64,000 nt of DNA from Heterohyrax brucei. Lineage: Eukaryota > Chordata > Mammalia > Hyracoidea > Procaviidae. The notes below the pieces were generated by a model that ran no database searches, was not told the origin of the DNA, and worked only from the letters and a program-made list of their open reading frames with translations. This document shows positions 1-12,688 of the stretch, in pieces (the stretch's first letter is position 1; each line of letters starts with the position of its first letter). A program made the translations under genes and the position numbers. The DNA lies in contig CM053140.1 of the NCBI GenBank assembly GCA_028571685.1, forward strand, positions 154,489,701-154,553,700, in the 5' to 3' direction.

Positions 1-100
1 GAGTCTAGAGTCCTACAGTTAGAAAGACTGAGTTCACACCTGGCCAAAGAAGGTGTCACTGAAAAGAGAAAGTTAGAGAAAAGCGCTAAAATATTAAGGA

Positions 101-235
101 ATAAAACAAAACCAAACCATTGTTATCAAGTCAGTTATGATTCATAATGACACTATAATACAGTAGAACTGCCCCACAAAGTTTCCAAGGAGCAGCTGGT
201 AGATTTGATACCACAAAGAGTTAGGTGCAAGAGTC
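101..235 (-). repeat. AFROSINE, antisense copy
   Basis: Read on the minus strand, this shows the AFROSINE body in order: a degraded tRNA-like head, the CTCCTTGGAAAC core, GGGGCAGTTCTACT, a diverged ATGAATCATAACTGACTTGA block and an AACAATGGTTTGGTTTTG tail. AFROSINEs are tRNA-derived SINEs restricted to Afrotheria and are mobilised by RTE LINEs. The head is too decayed to score Pol III boxes. Confidence 0.85.
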
Positions 236-371
236 TTCCAGACAGAACAAAAACTAAAATGCAAAACTTTGAAGCAGAATTCTGCCTGATGTATGCAAAG
301 AAGGGAAGATGAATAGATTGAGGTAGGAAATGGTGAATAAGTAGCTGAAAAGGGAGATACTTAACGCAACC

Positions 372-785
372 TGTTGTTGTTAGTTGCCCTGGAGTCAGTT
401 CTGACTCAGGGCAACCCTATGAGTAACAGAACAAAATGCATCCCAGTCCCATGCCATCCTTGTGACTGTTGTTATTCTTGATCCCATTGTTGTAGTCACT
501 GTGTCAATCCATCTCCATCTGCAGTCTTCCTTTGTTTGACTGATGTCTGCTTTACCAAGTAAGATATCTTTGTCTAGGGACCAATCCCTCTTAGAAAAAT
601 GTCCAAAGTATTTGTGACACAGTCTGACCATCCTGGCCTCTAAGGAAGCTACTGTTTGTACTTCTTCCAAAACAGATTTGTTTGCTCTTTAGGCAGTCTA
701 TGGTGTACTCAGTATTCTTTGTCAACACCTTAATTCAAAGGCATCAATTTTTCTTCAGTCTTCCTTATTCATTGTCCAGCATGCA
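372..785 (-). mobile_element. RTE LINE (BovB-like) 3' end, 5'-truncated
   Basis: Antisense 3' part of an RTE-type LINE. It begins on the plus strand with the TTGTTGTTAGTTGCC terminal motif and continues through blocks also seen at 12.8-13.2 kb and 28.9-29.4 kb (CATTGTTGTAGTCACTGTG, ACTTCTTCCAAAACAG, AATTCAAAGGCATCA). These three copies align with each other over this stretch. The minus-strand reading frame is broken and only the C-terminal end of the ORF plus the short 3'UTR remain. Confidence 0.8.
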
Positions 786-795
786 TCTGCATGGT

Positions 796-1260
796 AGAGC
801 TGTCCAGTAGAAATATAATATAGTGTAATATAACATAACGTAACATACTATAACAACATAATTTCACATATTTCTTTTTCTTTCTGTAAGTAGCTAATAG
901 CAGATTTAAAATTACATATGTGACTAGCATTATAAGAGTGGTGCCAAGTAGAAATATAATGCAAGTTACATATGCAATTTAAAATCTGCTAGTAGTCACT
1001 TACAAAATGAAAAAAGGTGAAATTATTTTTAGTAATATTTGAGATGAATTTTAGTAATATGCTATTTATCTTTAATAATTTAGAACTACTATATCCAAAT
1101 TGTTACCATTTTAAAATGTGACTAATAAAATATTGGAATATTTTACTTTTTTAATACAAAGTCTTCAGAATCTGGTATGTATTTTAGACTTACAACTCAT
1201 CTCAATTTAGATTATAAACCTTTGAAGTGCTCAGTAAGTACTGACTATTGTACAGATCAG
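796..1260 (+). mobile_element. Ancient non-autonomous DNA transposon with inverted arms
   Basis: A plus-oriented element (about 940-1260) starts AAGTAGAAATATAATGCAAG and ends in a TTTGAAGTGCTCAGTA-like tail. It resembles an old mammalian MER-type DNA transposon that I recognise but cannot name securely. Its first part is repeated in inverted orientation at about 860-925. The inverted arms are roughly 60 bp with about 40 bp between them. A further copy of the terminal motif lies at 808-825. No coding capacity is seen. Confidence 0.55.
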
Positions 1261-1684
1261 TGTAGGACTTGGAATTTTAAAGCAATTGTAAGGGGTTTGT
1301 ATTTCATTCTGGGATAAAAAAAATACTGGAGAGCTTTTAGAACATAAAAGAGACATGTTTTGAAGTACTCATTTTCACAGGATTACTCTGGATGCCATGT
1401 TAAGAAGACTAAAGAGTGGGAAGGGTAAATTAAGAGATCTAGTTTGGAGACAATCACAATATTCCACATGAGAAATGATGATAGCTGGGGTATCATCTGT
1501 GAACTTTTGAGGAGTGGTAGGCTTAGGGGCATATTTCGGAACTAGAGCTGACACACTGGGCTAGGAAATTTGTTGTCAGGTGTGAGAGAAAAAGAATGTC
1601 AAAAATTGTATCAGGCTGGTGTGTATATTTGTGAAAGCTTCTCTGAAAATTCCAAACTGCAACACTGGCCAAGATTGACTGATC
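1261..1684. other. Unassigned A/T-rich sequence
   Basis: I recognise no repeat, RNA or coding signal here. It separates the old DNA transposon from the 5' end of L1-A. Confidence 0.5.
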
Positions 1685-2766
1685 TGGGTAGGGCAGGACC
1701 AAGTTGGCAGACTAGATGCATGGCTCTTCTATTCTGTCAGAGAACTAAGACCTGGAAGAATAAGTGAACAGGGCAGCATGGATATCTGGGAGCCCTAGAA
1801 TGGGGCATAGGGCTGTTAGATTGGACTAGGCACCAGTGAGGGGGAAACCACCTCTCTTGAAGAAAAGGCAATGGCACGCTGAGTCTGCTTCAGCTGACTC
1901 ATTATTTGGGAGGACTGTAGGTACTGACGCCTTCTTTGTTATCTGGGAAATGGAGACTGGGCATAAACTGGCTAATATGCTAAACTGCAGTACTTAAGTA
2001 AATAGTGTATAGCACAGCGGAGGAACACTGCAGGGGATGGCCACATGTTGACAGACCAGCTGCCAACTGAGGGCACCACTGCCCTTCCACCATCTCTTTT
2101 CTGAGCTATGACATAGATTCTCCTACTTTATGGCAGAAAGAGAAGCTTGGGCAGGATGCCATCTTGGTCAGCTGGCAGGTGGAGTCAGCCACCTGGATGT
2201 CTAAGCCGGGGCTAATTCTCCCACTGAGCAGCAGTACCTGTCTGGATAGTGATTCTTCATCAGAAGCTATGTTTGGGGTGGCAGCACCTAGAGTTATGGG
2301 TGGGCCTGGCAGATGATGATAACAAGGCCCTAACTCCTCTTGTCTTTGAACCACATTATGGCATCTTGGGACACCAATAAGGTGCTCTTGTTGTCAGCTG
2401 GAAGGCCACACATGGGTGTGTGACTGATTTTGGCAGCCTTTGGACAGCTCCCTCCTCAGTACTAAAGAACATTTTAAAAATAAGATCACCTGGAGAACTG
2501 GTTGCAGAGTGGAGTGGCAACATCTCCACCACCGTTTACTGATGCACAACATAGCATCAGTTGACGGCCACCCAATGACTCCATAAGCAGGGTGCTGTCT
2601 TTGTCAGCCAGGAGCCAGAGGCTGCCATTCCAAAGTTCACCTGGGCCCAGTCACTAGAGTACACAGAGGCAGCTGTAGACCATACCTAAGAGTGCCCTTA
2701 CTTGTCTTTTAGAACTATGTCACAGCTCAAGTTGAAGTATCACCGGAGAAACAGAACAGCTTCTTG
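1685..2766 (+). promoter_or_regulatory. L1-A 5'UTR (ancestral internal promoter region)
   Basis: This stretch is slightly richer in G/C than its surroundings and has no long reading frame. It is collinear with the 5'UTR of L1-C on the other strand. In L1 elements the 5'UTR holds the internal Pol II promoter. I see no intact factor sites that would argue for activity today. Confidence 0.7.
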
Positions 2767-3735
2767 ATGGTGCAAAGACAACAATCAATAGCTAATCTTT
2801 TAAAGAAGCAGTGCATCTTGGCTCTGGAAAACTCCAACCAAAAAAAAAAAAAAAAAAAAAAATGCCAGGAAGAAGAAGCCTTTCTGAAATTATCAAAGAC
2901 TGACTATAAAAGAACTATGTATACAGCACTTTTACAGGTTAAACAAAATGCAGCAGGACAAAATGAAAAATTAAGCGAATTATTTGGACTGATGAAACAT
3001 CAATGATTTGAAATCCAACAGATCAATAATAAAATTACAGAAGCAGACAATTCAATCCAAAGCCAAAAGAGCAAAATTGAGGAAAAGAAAGCCAGAGTTA
3101 GTGAGCTTCAGGATAAAGCAATGGACACCAGCATTCATGACGAGAAGTCAGAGAAAAGAAATAAGAAAACACAAAAAAGCATTAAGAAATATGTGGGACT
3201 CTACTAAGAGGAATAGTCTTTGAATAATTGGGATTCCCAAACAAGGAGGTATAGCTGAAAATATGGAGAGTATTATGGAAGAGTTGCTGACAAAAAACTT
3301 CCCTGAAATTTTGAAAGCAGAGAACATAAATATCCCAGAGGCTTATTGGACACCACAAAAACCAGACCCCAAAAGAAAGACATCAAGACATGTTATAATC
3401 AAGTGTAATAAAATGAAATGTAAACAGAGGCTCTTAAAAGGCAGTGAGGTTTAAAGGAAAGGTAACTTACAGAACAAAGCCCTGTAGGCTTTCTTCTGAC
3501 TTCTCAGCAGAAATCATGTTGACAAGAAAGCAGAGGGATGACACAGTCAAAGACTTAAAGGAAAAAAAACTTCCAACCAAGAATTACATATCCCACAAAA
3601 CTGTATCTCAAATATGAAGGTGAAATTAAGACTTTTGCAGATAAAGAGAAGCTTAGAGACTGTAAAGGCAAAATCCAAACTACAGGAAATACTGAAAGAA
3701 GCTCTTTGCTTAGAAAAACAAAATTATTAAATTTA
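2767..3735 (+). pseudogene. L1-A ORF1p pseudogene (RNA-binding chaperone)
   Basis: Decayed ORF1 of L1, whose product normally trimerises through a coiled coil and coats the L1 RNA. The ATG at 2767 opens MVQRQQSIANLLKK, which matches the start of L1-C ORF1 (MVQRQQFTANHFKN) and so fixes the start. The frame survives to 3006, continues in another frame at 3008-3223 (Lys/Glu-rich, coiled-coil-like) and again at 3263-3454 (PEAYWTPQKPDPKRKTSRHV, the start of the RRM region). It then decays through a C-terminal PRITYP-like block. At least three frameshifts and several stops are present. A run of 23 A at 2840-2862 encodes a lysine stretch that L1-C lacks. Confidence 0.85.
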
Positions 3736-4110
3736 TATTTAAGGTGGTAAGGCAGGACACAGCGTTGAGAGTCTCACTCAGGAAAATTACAAAACTCAAT
3801 CAAAGCTATGATATTAAGAGGGAATCAGTGATCATGACATGAAAACTATGACACTATCACACTAAGAAGAGGAACATACCACAGTAGTTATAGTTCTTAC
3901 AGATGGAAAGGACGTTAAAAAGTTATGCAGAAGTTAAAATTGGGTTTGATCTTAGCATATCAAGGGAGATCATAGGTGTAGCCACAAGACAAAATAACAA
4001 TGTAACATATCACAAGAAATGCAATGCAGGAATCTCAACTAAGGCAAAGCCAATACTGAAAAGTCAACCCATAAAAAATGACCCAGAACAGAATATTAAG
4101 AGCAATATAG

Positions 4111-7100
4111 AAAACATCAAAATAAAAATAACTACTTCAAAATCATAGCACTAAACACATACCTATCAATAATTATGCTGAATATAAATAGTCTGAACAC
4201 TCCAATAAAGAGACAGTGAGTGATATCCTGGATCAAAAGACACTACCCATCAATATGCTGCTTACAAGAAACATACCTTAGACTCAAAGACATGAACAAA
4301 CTGAAAATTAAAGGATGGAATGATGTGTACCAAGCTAACAACACACAAAGAAGAGCAAGTGTGGCAATGCTACTCTGAGATAAAATAGATTTTAATGTAA
4401 AACTCACTATCATGGATAAGGACGGTCACTATTTATTGCTGAAAGGTTCAATACTCAAGCAGGACTTAACGATATTAAATATTTATGCACCAAGCACCAG
4501 AGCATCTAAATACATTGAACAAACGCATCATTGAAAACTGAGATAGGTCATTCCACAATAATAGTTGGAGACTTCAACACTCCCCTTTCAGTAATCGATA
4601 GATCATCAACAAAAGAAGATCAGTAAAGATACAGAAGATTTTACTGCAACAATCAACTAACTTGACCTTACTGGCATATACAGATCTTTTCACCCTTCAA
4701 TGGATAAGTACACCTTCCTCTCCAATGCACGTGGAATATTCTTGAGAATAAACCATGTGTTATTTATAAAGCTATATTCCACAAAATTCAAGCAACTGAT
4801 TTACTGCAAATAATCTTCTCAGACCGTAATGCCACAAAAGTTGAAATCAATAGCAGAAAATCATAGCTAGAAATTCAAACTTATGGAAACTGAACAACAC
4901 TTTGCTCAAAAAGCCTTGGGTTGTAGTAGAAATCAAGGACAAAATAAAGAAATTTATGGAATCAAATGAGAAAGAAAACACACGGTACCAGAATCTATGG
5001 GATACAGCAAAAGCTCAGAGGTCAATTTATCTCTATAACTGCACACATCTGGAAGAAGAAAAGCCCAAATTAAAGAATTATACCCACAGCTTGAACAAGT
5101 AGAAAGAGAGCAATAGAGGAACCCCTCATTCACCAGAAGAACACAGATCACAAACATTAGAGCAGAACTAAATGAGTTAGAGACTAGAAGAACAACTGAA
5201 AATATTAACAAAACCAAAAGCTGGTTCTTTGAAAAAAAATCAACAAAATTGGTAAACCATTGGATAAATTTACAAAAGAAAAAGAGCATCAGAAACAAAT
5301 AACCTGAATAAGAAATGAGAATGGAGACGTCACAACAGACCCAGCTGAAGTAAAAAATATCATAACACAATACTATGAAAGGCTATACTCAAACAGGTTG
5401 AAAACCTGAAGGAAATGGACAAATTTCTATACTCATATCACCCACCAAAATTATCACAAGAAGTAGATCAACTTAATAAGTCTGTCACAAAGGAAGAGAA
5501 AAAGTCACCCCAAAACTGCCAACCAAAAAAGTCCTGGCCCAGATGGCTTCACTGGAGAATTCTCCCATAGAAAGGGATGGAATACTCCTAAATTCATTCT
5601 ATGAAGCTAGCATAACCCTGATATTAAAGCCAAGGAAAGAACCCACAACAAACAAACAAACAAACAAAAAACCACACAGACTAATATCACTCATGAACCT
5701 AGATGCAACAATCTTCAACAAAATCCTAGCCAATAGAATTCAACAGCATATAAAAAAATAGTTCATCATGATCAAGTTGGTTTCATTCCAGGAATGCAAG
5801 GCTGGTTCAACATCAGAAAAACAGTTAATGTGATCAACCACATAAACAACACAAAAGATAAGAATGACCTGATTTTGTCAATTGATGCAGACAAGGCATT
5901 TGACAAAGTCTAATATCGATTCACACTAAAAACTCTCAGAAAAATAGGAATAGACTGGAAATTCCTCAACGCAGTTAGTGACATCTGTGCAAAGCCAACT
6001 GCCTTCATTGTCCTGAATGGTGAGAGACTGAAAGAATTCCCCTTGAGGACAGGAAGGAGACAAGGATGTCCACTCTCACCATTTCTATTCAACATTGTGC
6101 TAGAAGATCTAGTGAGAAAAATTAGACAAGACAAAGAAATAAAGGGCATCCGCATTGGCAATGAAGAAGTAAAAATCTGCCTATTTGCAGATGATATGAC
6201 TGTATATTCAGAGAATCATAAGTAATCCATTAAGTAAACTACTGGAATAAATAGAAGAGTTCAGCAAAGTATTGAGATAAAAGATCAAAATAAGTAAGTC
6301 AGTAGGATTCCTTTATACCAACAAAGAGTTCATCAATGAAAAAGTCACCAAATCAATACCATTTACTATAGCCCCAGGGAGATAAAATATCTAGGAATGA
6401 ATCTAGCTAGAGAAATAGGAGACCTATACAGAGAGAACTACAAGGCCTTACTTCAAGAAACCAAAAAAGACAAAATTGGAGAAACCTACCCTGCTCATGG
6501 ATAAGAAGACTTAATGTTGTGAAGATGTCTATTTTACCTAAAGTGATGTACTTATACAATGGAATCTTAATACAAATTATAGCCCCTTTTTTAATAATTA
6601 GTTTTATGATGACGATGATGATGAGTGAGTGAGAATATACAATCTCACATAAATTTTCATACCCGCCAATGAGTGGCTCCCACTGCTCTCCCTGCCCAGT
6701 GAGAGCACACTCCTCTTCTACGTTCTGTATATATCATATCCTCTTAACAATCTCTTATCCTCTCCTCTCCATCCTCTCCACTGCGTCCAGTCAGAGGACA
6801 GCTAGATGACATCCTATAGATGCACAGAACCATAAAGTGCATACAGGATATGGTTGCTATGTGTGACCAAGTCCAATTTATTTCTGTCCGAAGAATTGAC
6901 CTCCATTATGATTATGGACAGGGGCAGTATCAGGGCCAGGGGCCATGCTCCCAGGGGAACCACGAGACCCCTGAACCATCAGCTGTGGTCTTTTAGTGGA
7001 GAACTCAGGGTGCACCCCTTTTTATTTTCGTGTTGCCTGTGAGACTTAACTTTGTAAGCCCCATTATGGCTATCACTGGTGGTGCCTGCATGCCATCCGG

Positions 7101-8398
7101 ATCTTCTGGTCACACATCCCAGCATCTTTTTTTTAACAAAATGAAAAAACATATCACCAATTTTGTTTGGAAAGAGAAGAAACCCCAGTTAAGTAAAGCA
7201 CTGCTGAAGAAGAGGAACACAGTGGGAGGCCTCACACTTCCCAACCTTAGAACCTATTACATTGCAGTCAAAACAGCCTAGGTACTGGTACAAAAATAGA
7301 CATGTAGACCAATGGAGTAGAGTTGAGACCCCAGAGATGCCACCATTATTTTATGAACAGTAGATATTCAACAAAGGCCCTAAGATTGTAAACTGCTGTA
7401 AAAACAGTCTCTTTAAAAAATGGTGTTGGTAAAATTGGATATACACTTGCAAAAAACTGGAAAAAGACCTGTATCTCACACCTTACACAGAAACTAACTG
7501 TAAATGAATCAAAGATCTAAACTTCAAACCTAAAATGATAAAAATCATGCAAGAAAAAATAGAATCAACCATGGATGTTCTAATACACAGCTTAGACAGA
7601 CTTCAAAATCAAACAAAGCAAAATTAAAGAAGAGAAAATGGATAAATGGGAACTACTACGAATCAAACACTTTTGCTCATTCAAAGACTTTATTAAAAGG
7701 GTTAAAAGACCACCTACAGAATAGGAAAAAATTATTTGGCAACCACAAGTCTTCATAAACTACAAAATTCTGCAAAATATCACCAAGAAGAAAATAAACT
7801 AATTAAGTGATGGGCAAAGGACATGGCAGATGCTTCACAAGAAAGGAAATCCAGGCAGCCAAAAGTCACATAAGAATATGTTCACAATCATTAGCTGTCA
7901 GAGAAATCCATGCCCAAACTACAATGAGATACTACCTCACCCCAACAAGGTTGGCCGTGATCCAAAAAAACACAAAACAACAAATGCTAGAGAGGTTGTG
8001 GAGAGATTGGAACTCTCCTACACTGTTGGCAGGACTGCAAGTTAGTATAACCTCATCGGAAAGCAATCTGGTGATTACTTAAAAAGCTGGAAATAGATAT
8101 ACTGTTTGGTCGGAATTTATGCTTCAGAAACAAAGGCTGTCACATGAACAGACAAATATACACAAATGTTTATTGCAGCAGAGTCCACAATATCTAAAAG
8201 ATGGATTCAACCAAGATGCCCACCAATAGATGAATGGATAACAAAGTCTCAGCGGAACATATACTCAACAGAACACTATGCTCTGACAAAAAGCAATTTA
8301 GATTTTAGAAAACATCTGATAACATAGTTTCAGTTGGAAGATATGCTGAGTGAAATCAGTGTCAAAAGGACAAATATTGTATGAGATCCCTGTTATAA
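4111..8398 (+). pseudogene. L1-A ORF2p pseudogene (endonuclease and reverse transcriptase)
   Basis: Decayed ORF2, which normally encodes the AP-like endonuclease and reverse transcriptase used for target-primed integration. Visible parts in order: endonuclease start (IKITTSKS, then CLQETYL- and VGDFNTPLS-like blocks between 4.1 and 4.7 kb), the linker, and RT blocks. The RT blocks include [11 protein letters not shown] near 5.8 kb, [19 protein letters not shown] at 6043-6110 and the intact active-site motif CLFADDM near 6180-6200. The C-terminal part resumes after the inserted fragment at 7126 (KMKKHITNFVWK) and runs to a stop at 8396-8398. Without the 530-bp insertion the length is about 3.76 kb, normal for ORF2. 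Many frameshifts make it a pseudogene. Confidence 0.88.
6596..7125 (-). mobile_element. L1 3'UTR fragment inserted in L1-A ORF2
   Basis: A 5'-truncated L1 consisting only of distal 3'UTR, inserted in inverted orientation. Its sequence matches the antisense 3'UTR of L1-C (36.85-37.4 kb) and the sense 3'UTR of L1-B (11.9-12.7 kb). Shared blocks include TATCCTCTTAACAATCTC, CATCCTATAGATGCA and GTCTTTTAGTGGAGA. The element's tail is a GAT/GAC-type simple repeat (6607-6635 on the plus strand). A T-rich sequence, TTTTTTAA, occurs at both edges (about 6588 and 7128) and is a likely target-site duplication. Confidence 0.8.
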
Positions 8399-8528
8399 GG
8401 ACTTAAAAATAGAATTATCTACAGAAGAAAATAACTTTGTTGGTTACAAGGGTGACAGAGTGGTGAGGATTCATCATAGATGAGATAGGTGATAGATGTT
8501 AAATGAATAATAAATTATTTTTTAAAAA

Positions 8529-8865
8529 GATGTGGAAGCCACACAACAAACGGTCATCGCATATCAGAAAGATTTACTTTGCCTGAGTAAGCTCAAGTTT
8601 GATGTAGTGTAAATGGCATTTTTAGGAGCCCCAGTTCCTGAGATTTTCCATGACTACAGTATATACTCTTCTCTCCACTGAGAAACATGTTAGTCTGGAG
8701 AATATTGACTAAGCACTCTTTCATGCACTGTAGTCATAGCCTTTTGTTGTCCTCTACGGTTTAGTGTGACTGCTAAGCATATGATTTTGCTCTTTAAAAA
8801 CTAGATAGGAAAAAATGAACAACTCATCTAAAAATAAATAAATTATGCATTTAACCACCAGGGGG
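8529..8865. other. Unassigned spacer between L1-A and L1-B
   Basis: A/T-rich sequence with no recognisable repeat or coding signal. Confidence 0.5.
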
Positions 8866-8869
8866 AAAA

Positions 8870-11720
8870 AAGAAGAAAAACCAGTTCTTTGAAAAGATCA
8901 AAATTGATAAACCACTGGCTAAACTTACAAAAGAAAAACAGGAGAGGAAACAAATAACCCGAATAAGTAATGAGATGTGAGATGTCACAAAGACCCAACT
9001 GAAATGAAAAGTGAAGAATGTACTCTAATAGATTCAAAAACCTAGAGGAAAAGGCCAAATTTCTAGATTTATATCACCTACTGAAATTATCACAAGGACA
9101 AATACAACAATTTAATAAATATGTCACAAAGGAAGAGACTGAAAAAGTCATAAAAAAAACTGCCAAGCAAAAAAAGCCCTGGACTAGATGGCTTCAGTGA
9201 AGAATTCTAGCAAACTTTTAGAGAAGAGTTAATTCCAATACTGCTAAAGCTATTTTACGGTATAGAAAGGGATGGAATACTCCAAAATTCATTCTATGAA
9301 GCTATCCTAACCCTGATACCAAAGTTAGGGAAAGATCCCACAGAAAAAGAAAATTACAGACCAATATCACTCACTAACCAGGTGCAAAATTCTTCAACAA
9401 AACCCTAGCCAGTAGAATTCAACAACATATAAAAAAATAAACAAACAAACATAATTCATCCTGACCAAGTTGGATTCATACCAGGGATGCAAAGCTGATT
9501 CAGCAGGAGAAAAATAATTAATGAAGTCAATCACATAAATAGCACAAAGGATAAGAATGACCTGATTTTGTCAATTGATGCAGAAAAAGCATTCGTCAAA
9601 GTCCAACACCAATTTGTGCTAAAAACTCTCAGCAAAATAGGAATAGACGGGAAATTCCCCAGTGCTATAAGGGCATCTACACAAAGCCAACCACCTACAT
9701 CATCCTGAATGGAGAGAGACTGAAAGAATTCCACTTGAAAACAGGAAAGAGACAAGGATGCTAACCCTCGCCATTTCTATTCAACATTGTACTAGAAGTT
9801 CTAACCAGAGCAATTAGTAAGACAAAGAAATAAAGAGCACCCACATCTGCAAATAATAAGAAAAATCTCCTTATTTGCAGATGACATGATAGTATACAGA
9901 GAGGATTCTAAACGATCAGTAAGTAAACTAATGGAACTAATAAAAGTTCAGCAAAGTATCAAGATATAAGATAAACATAAGCAAATTAGTAGGATTCCTT
10001 TATACTGATAAAGAGATCATCAAAGAAGAAATCACCAAATTGATACTATTTACTGTAGCCCCCAAGAAGATAAAATAACAGGGAATAAATCTAACCACAG
10101 AAATAAGAGACCTATATAGAAAGAATTACAAGACCTTACTGCAAGAAACCAAAAGAGACTTATGAAAGTAGACAAACCTACCCTTCTCATGGAAAGGAAG
10201 ACATAGCATTGTGAAAATGTCTATTTTACTCAAAACTATCTATATATACAATGCAATCCCATACAAATTCCAGTGCCATTTTTTAATGAGATAGAGAGAC
10301 AAATCACCAAATTTGTTTGGAAGAGGAAGAAACCCCAGATATGCAAAGCACTACTATAGAATAGGAACATAGTGGGAGACTTCACACTATGTGACCTTAG
10401 AACCTATTACACTGCCCCATTAGTCAAAAGAGCCTGGTACTGGTACAAAACGAGACATGTAGACCAACAGAACAGAGCTGAGACCCCAGAGATGCCACCA
10501 TCCTCTCACGAGCAGTTGATATTCAACAGAGGCCCCAAGGTTCTAAACTGGGGTTTTTAACAAGTGGTGTTGGAAAAACTGGATATCCATCTGAAAAAAA
10601 CAGAATCAAAACTCACGTCTCACATCTCACTCAAAAACTAACTCAAAATGGAGTCAAGACCAACATATCAAACCTAAAGCGATAACAATCATGCAACAAA
10701 AAATAAAGTCGACAATGGAAGTTCTAATACCTGGCTTAGACAGACTTCAAAATCTGAGAAACAAAGCATGAGCAACAGGAGAGAAACAGTTAAATGGGAA
10801 CTACTAAGAATCACTTTTGCTCAAGCAAAGACTTTATCAAAAGAATTGAAGACCGGCTTCAAAATTGGGAAAAATGTTGGGGAGCTACATGTCAGGCTGA
10901 TGTCTGATCTCCATAATCTACAAGGTACTGCAAAATATCAACAAGAAAAAGGTAAGTAACCTAATTAAGCAATGAGCAAAGGAGATGGACGGACACTTCA
11001 CCAAAGAGGTATCCAGGCAGGCAAAAGACACATGAGGAAATGCTCATGATCATTATCTGTTAAAAACCTACTGCTGTCAAGTTGAGTCTGACTCATAGCG
11101 ACCCTAGAGGTCAGAGTATAACTGCCCCACAGAGTATTCAAGGAGTGCCTGGTGGATTTGAACTGCCAATCTTTTGGTTAGCAGCAGTGGCTCTTAACCC
11201 ACTTCACCACCAGGAAAGAAATGCAAATCAAAACTGTAATGAGATATCATCTCATCCTAACAAGGTTGGCCTTAACCGAAAAAACACAAAACAAGAAATG
11301 CTGGAGAGGCTGTGGAGAGACTGGAACTCTCCAACACTGCTAGCGAGATTGCAATATGGTGCAAAATCTTTGGAAAGCAATTTGGTGCTTCCTTAAACAG
11401 CTGGAATAGATTCAGCATTGGATCCAATAATTCAGCTTCTCCGAATATATCTTACAGAAACAAAGGCTATCACATGAACAGATACATGCACATGAGTGTT
11501 TATGACAGCACGGTCCACAACAGCAAAAAGATTAAATCAAACTAGATTCTCATCAACGATGAGCAGATAAACAAACTATGGTACATATACTCAATAACAC
11601 TACGCAATGATAAAGAACAATAATGATTTTAGGAAGCATCCCATAACCTGGTTTCAACTGGAAGACATGAAGCTGAGTCAGCAGCCAAAGGACAAATACT
11701 GTTTGAGATCCTTGCTATAA
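8870..11720 (+). pseudogene. L1-B ORF2p pseudogene, C-terminal two thirds
   Basis: Reverse-transcriptase and C-terminal parts of L1 ORF2 without the endonuclease. Readable pieces include a frame at 9018-9200 (FLDLYHLLKLSQGQ… KKPWTRWLQ, the segment before RT), the catalytic FADDMIVY motif near 9875-9895 (intact) and a piece at 10372-10560 (GDFTLCDLRTYYTAPLVKRA). The C-terminal piece ends KDKYCLRSLL before the stop, collinear with the end of L1-C ORF2 (KNKYCMRPLL). Multiple frameshifts are present. Confidence 0.85.
11072..11214 (-). repeat. AFROSINE inserted in L1-B
   Basis: A complete-looking antisense copy. On the minus strand it reads GGTGGTGAAGTGGGTTAAGA, then the B-box-like region GGCAGTTCAAATCCACCAGG, GGGCAGTTATACT and TATGAGTCAGACTCAACTTG. 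L1 sequence is continuous on both sides, so this SINE is younger than L1-B. Confidence 0.93.
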
Positions 11721-12686
11721 GCACTTAAAGACAGACTTTTGTACAGAAGAAAAGGCTCTATGATGGTTACATGGGTGGGGAAGGAGGGAGAGGGTTGGTC
11801 ATAGATTAGACAGTTGATAGAAATTTGATTAGGTGAAAGCAGTGACAGCACACAGAAGAAAGTAAATCAACTTAACTGAACTTCTCCATAAACTGAAAAC
11901 TCTTCTAGCCACAACCCAGTATTTCAAGGATAGAGTAGCAGGGGTGGGATCTGGTGACCATGCTCCTATGGGACGTTGAGGCCAGTTGGCTTACTAGCCT
12001 GTTGCTAAGAGAGTTTTCTGTACCCCATATTGGTGAGTGATGTCTGAGGTCTTAAAAGCTAGCACATTGCCACCTGAGGTACTCCAAATTGTCCCAACTC
12101 AGCTGGAACAAATGATCACTGAGAACAACAAAGACGAGAGAAAAAAAGAGCTCAGGAGATAGAAGGACCCATATGGATGGGAGACTATATTAACATGTGA
12201 CCAGAAGAATAAGAAGGTGACCAGTCACCACCAAAGGCAGATGTGATGGGGCACACAACGTAGAGTCCCAATGGCAATATAAGAAAAAGAAGGGCTCAGC
12301 TCAAGAACTCCACTAAAAGACCACAACTGATCATCTCATGGCCTGGGGCATCCCCTCGGAGCATGGCCCCTAGACCTCCTGCTGCCCCTGAACAGAAAAT
12401 GCTACTGAGGTCAAACTTCGGACAAAAATGAACTGGAAGTGGGACACAACGTGACCATACGGTGTGTTTATTTTATAGTTCTGTGTATTTATAGGATACT
12501 GTCCTACCAGTCTGTTTCTAGATGTGAGAGAAAAGGGTAGCGAAGTAGGGACAGGAGATTGTTAAGAGGATACTAGAAGTATAGTATGAAAAGGAGGAAA
12601 GTGATGTCACCAGAACAAGGAGAGCAATAGGAGCTGAAGATTGGCAGGCATGCAAAATTGACTTGGATTGTATGCTTTCACTTAGT

Positions 12687-12688
<2 letters not shown>

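Larger units (their letters stand above)
1685..8528 (+). mobile_element. L1-A: near full-length L1, degenerate
   Basis: A LINE-1 in sense orientation with all parts in order: 5'UTR (about 1685-2766), ORF1 (2767 to about 3735), ORF2 (about 4111-8398) and a short 3'UTR ending in an AATAAA-rich tail near 8510-8528. The 5'UTR aligns with the antisense 5'UTR of L1-C at 42.86-43.89 kb, for example the block CATTTGGGAGGACTG with one difference, which supports the 5' boundary. ORF2 is split by an inverted 3'UTR fragment of another L1 at 6596-7125. The copy carries many stops and frameshifts, so it cannot move autonomously. Confidence 0.9.

Noticed and set aside
4954-5370. 138-codon hydrophobic minus-strand frame resembling a membrane protein
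   Set aside because: It is antisense to L1-A ORF2. The reverse complement of A-rich L1 coding sequence commonly gives Phe/Leu/Ser-rich frames.
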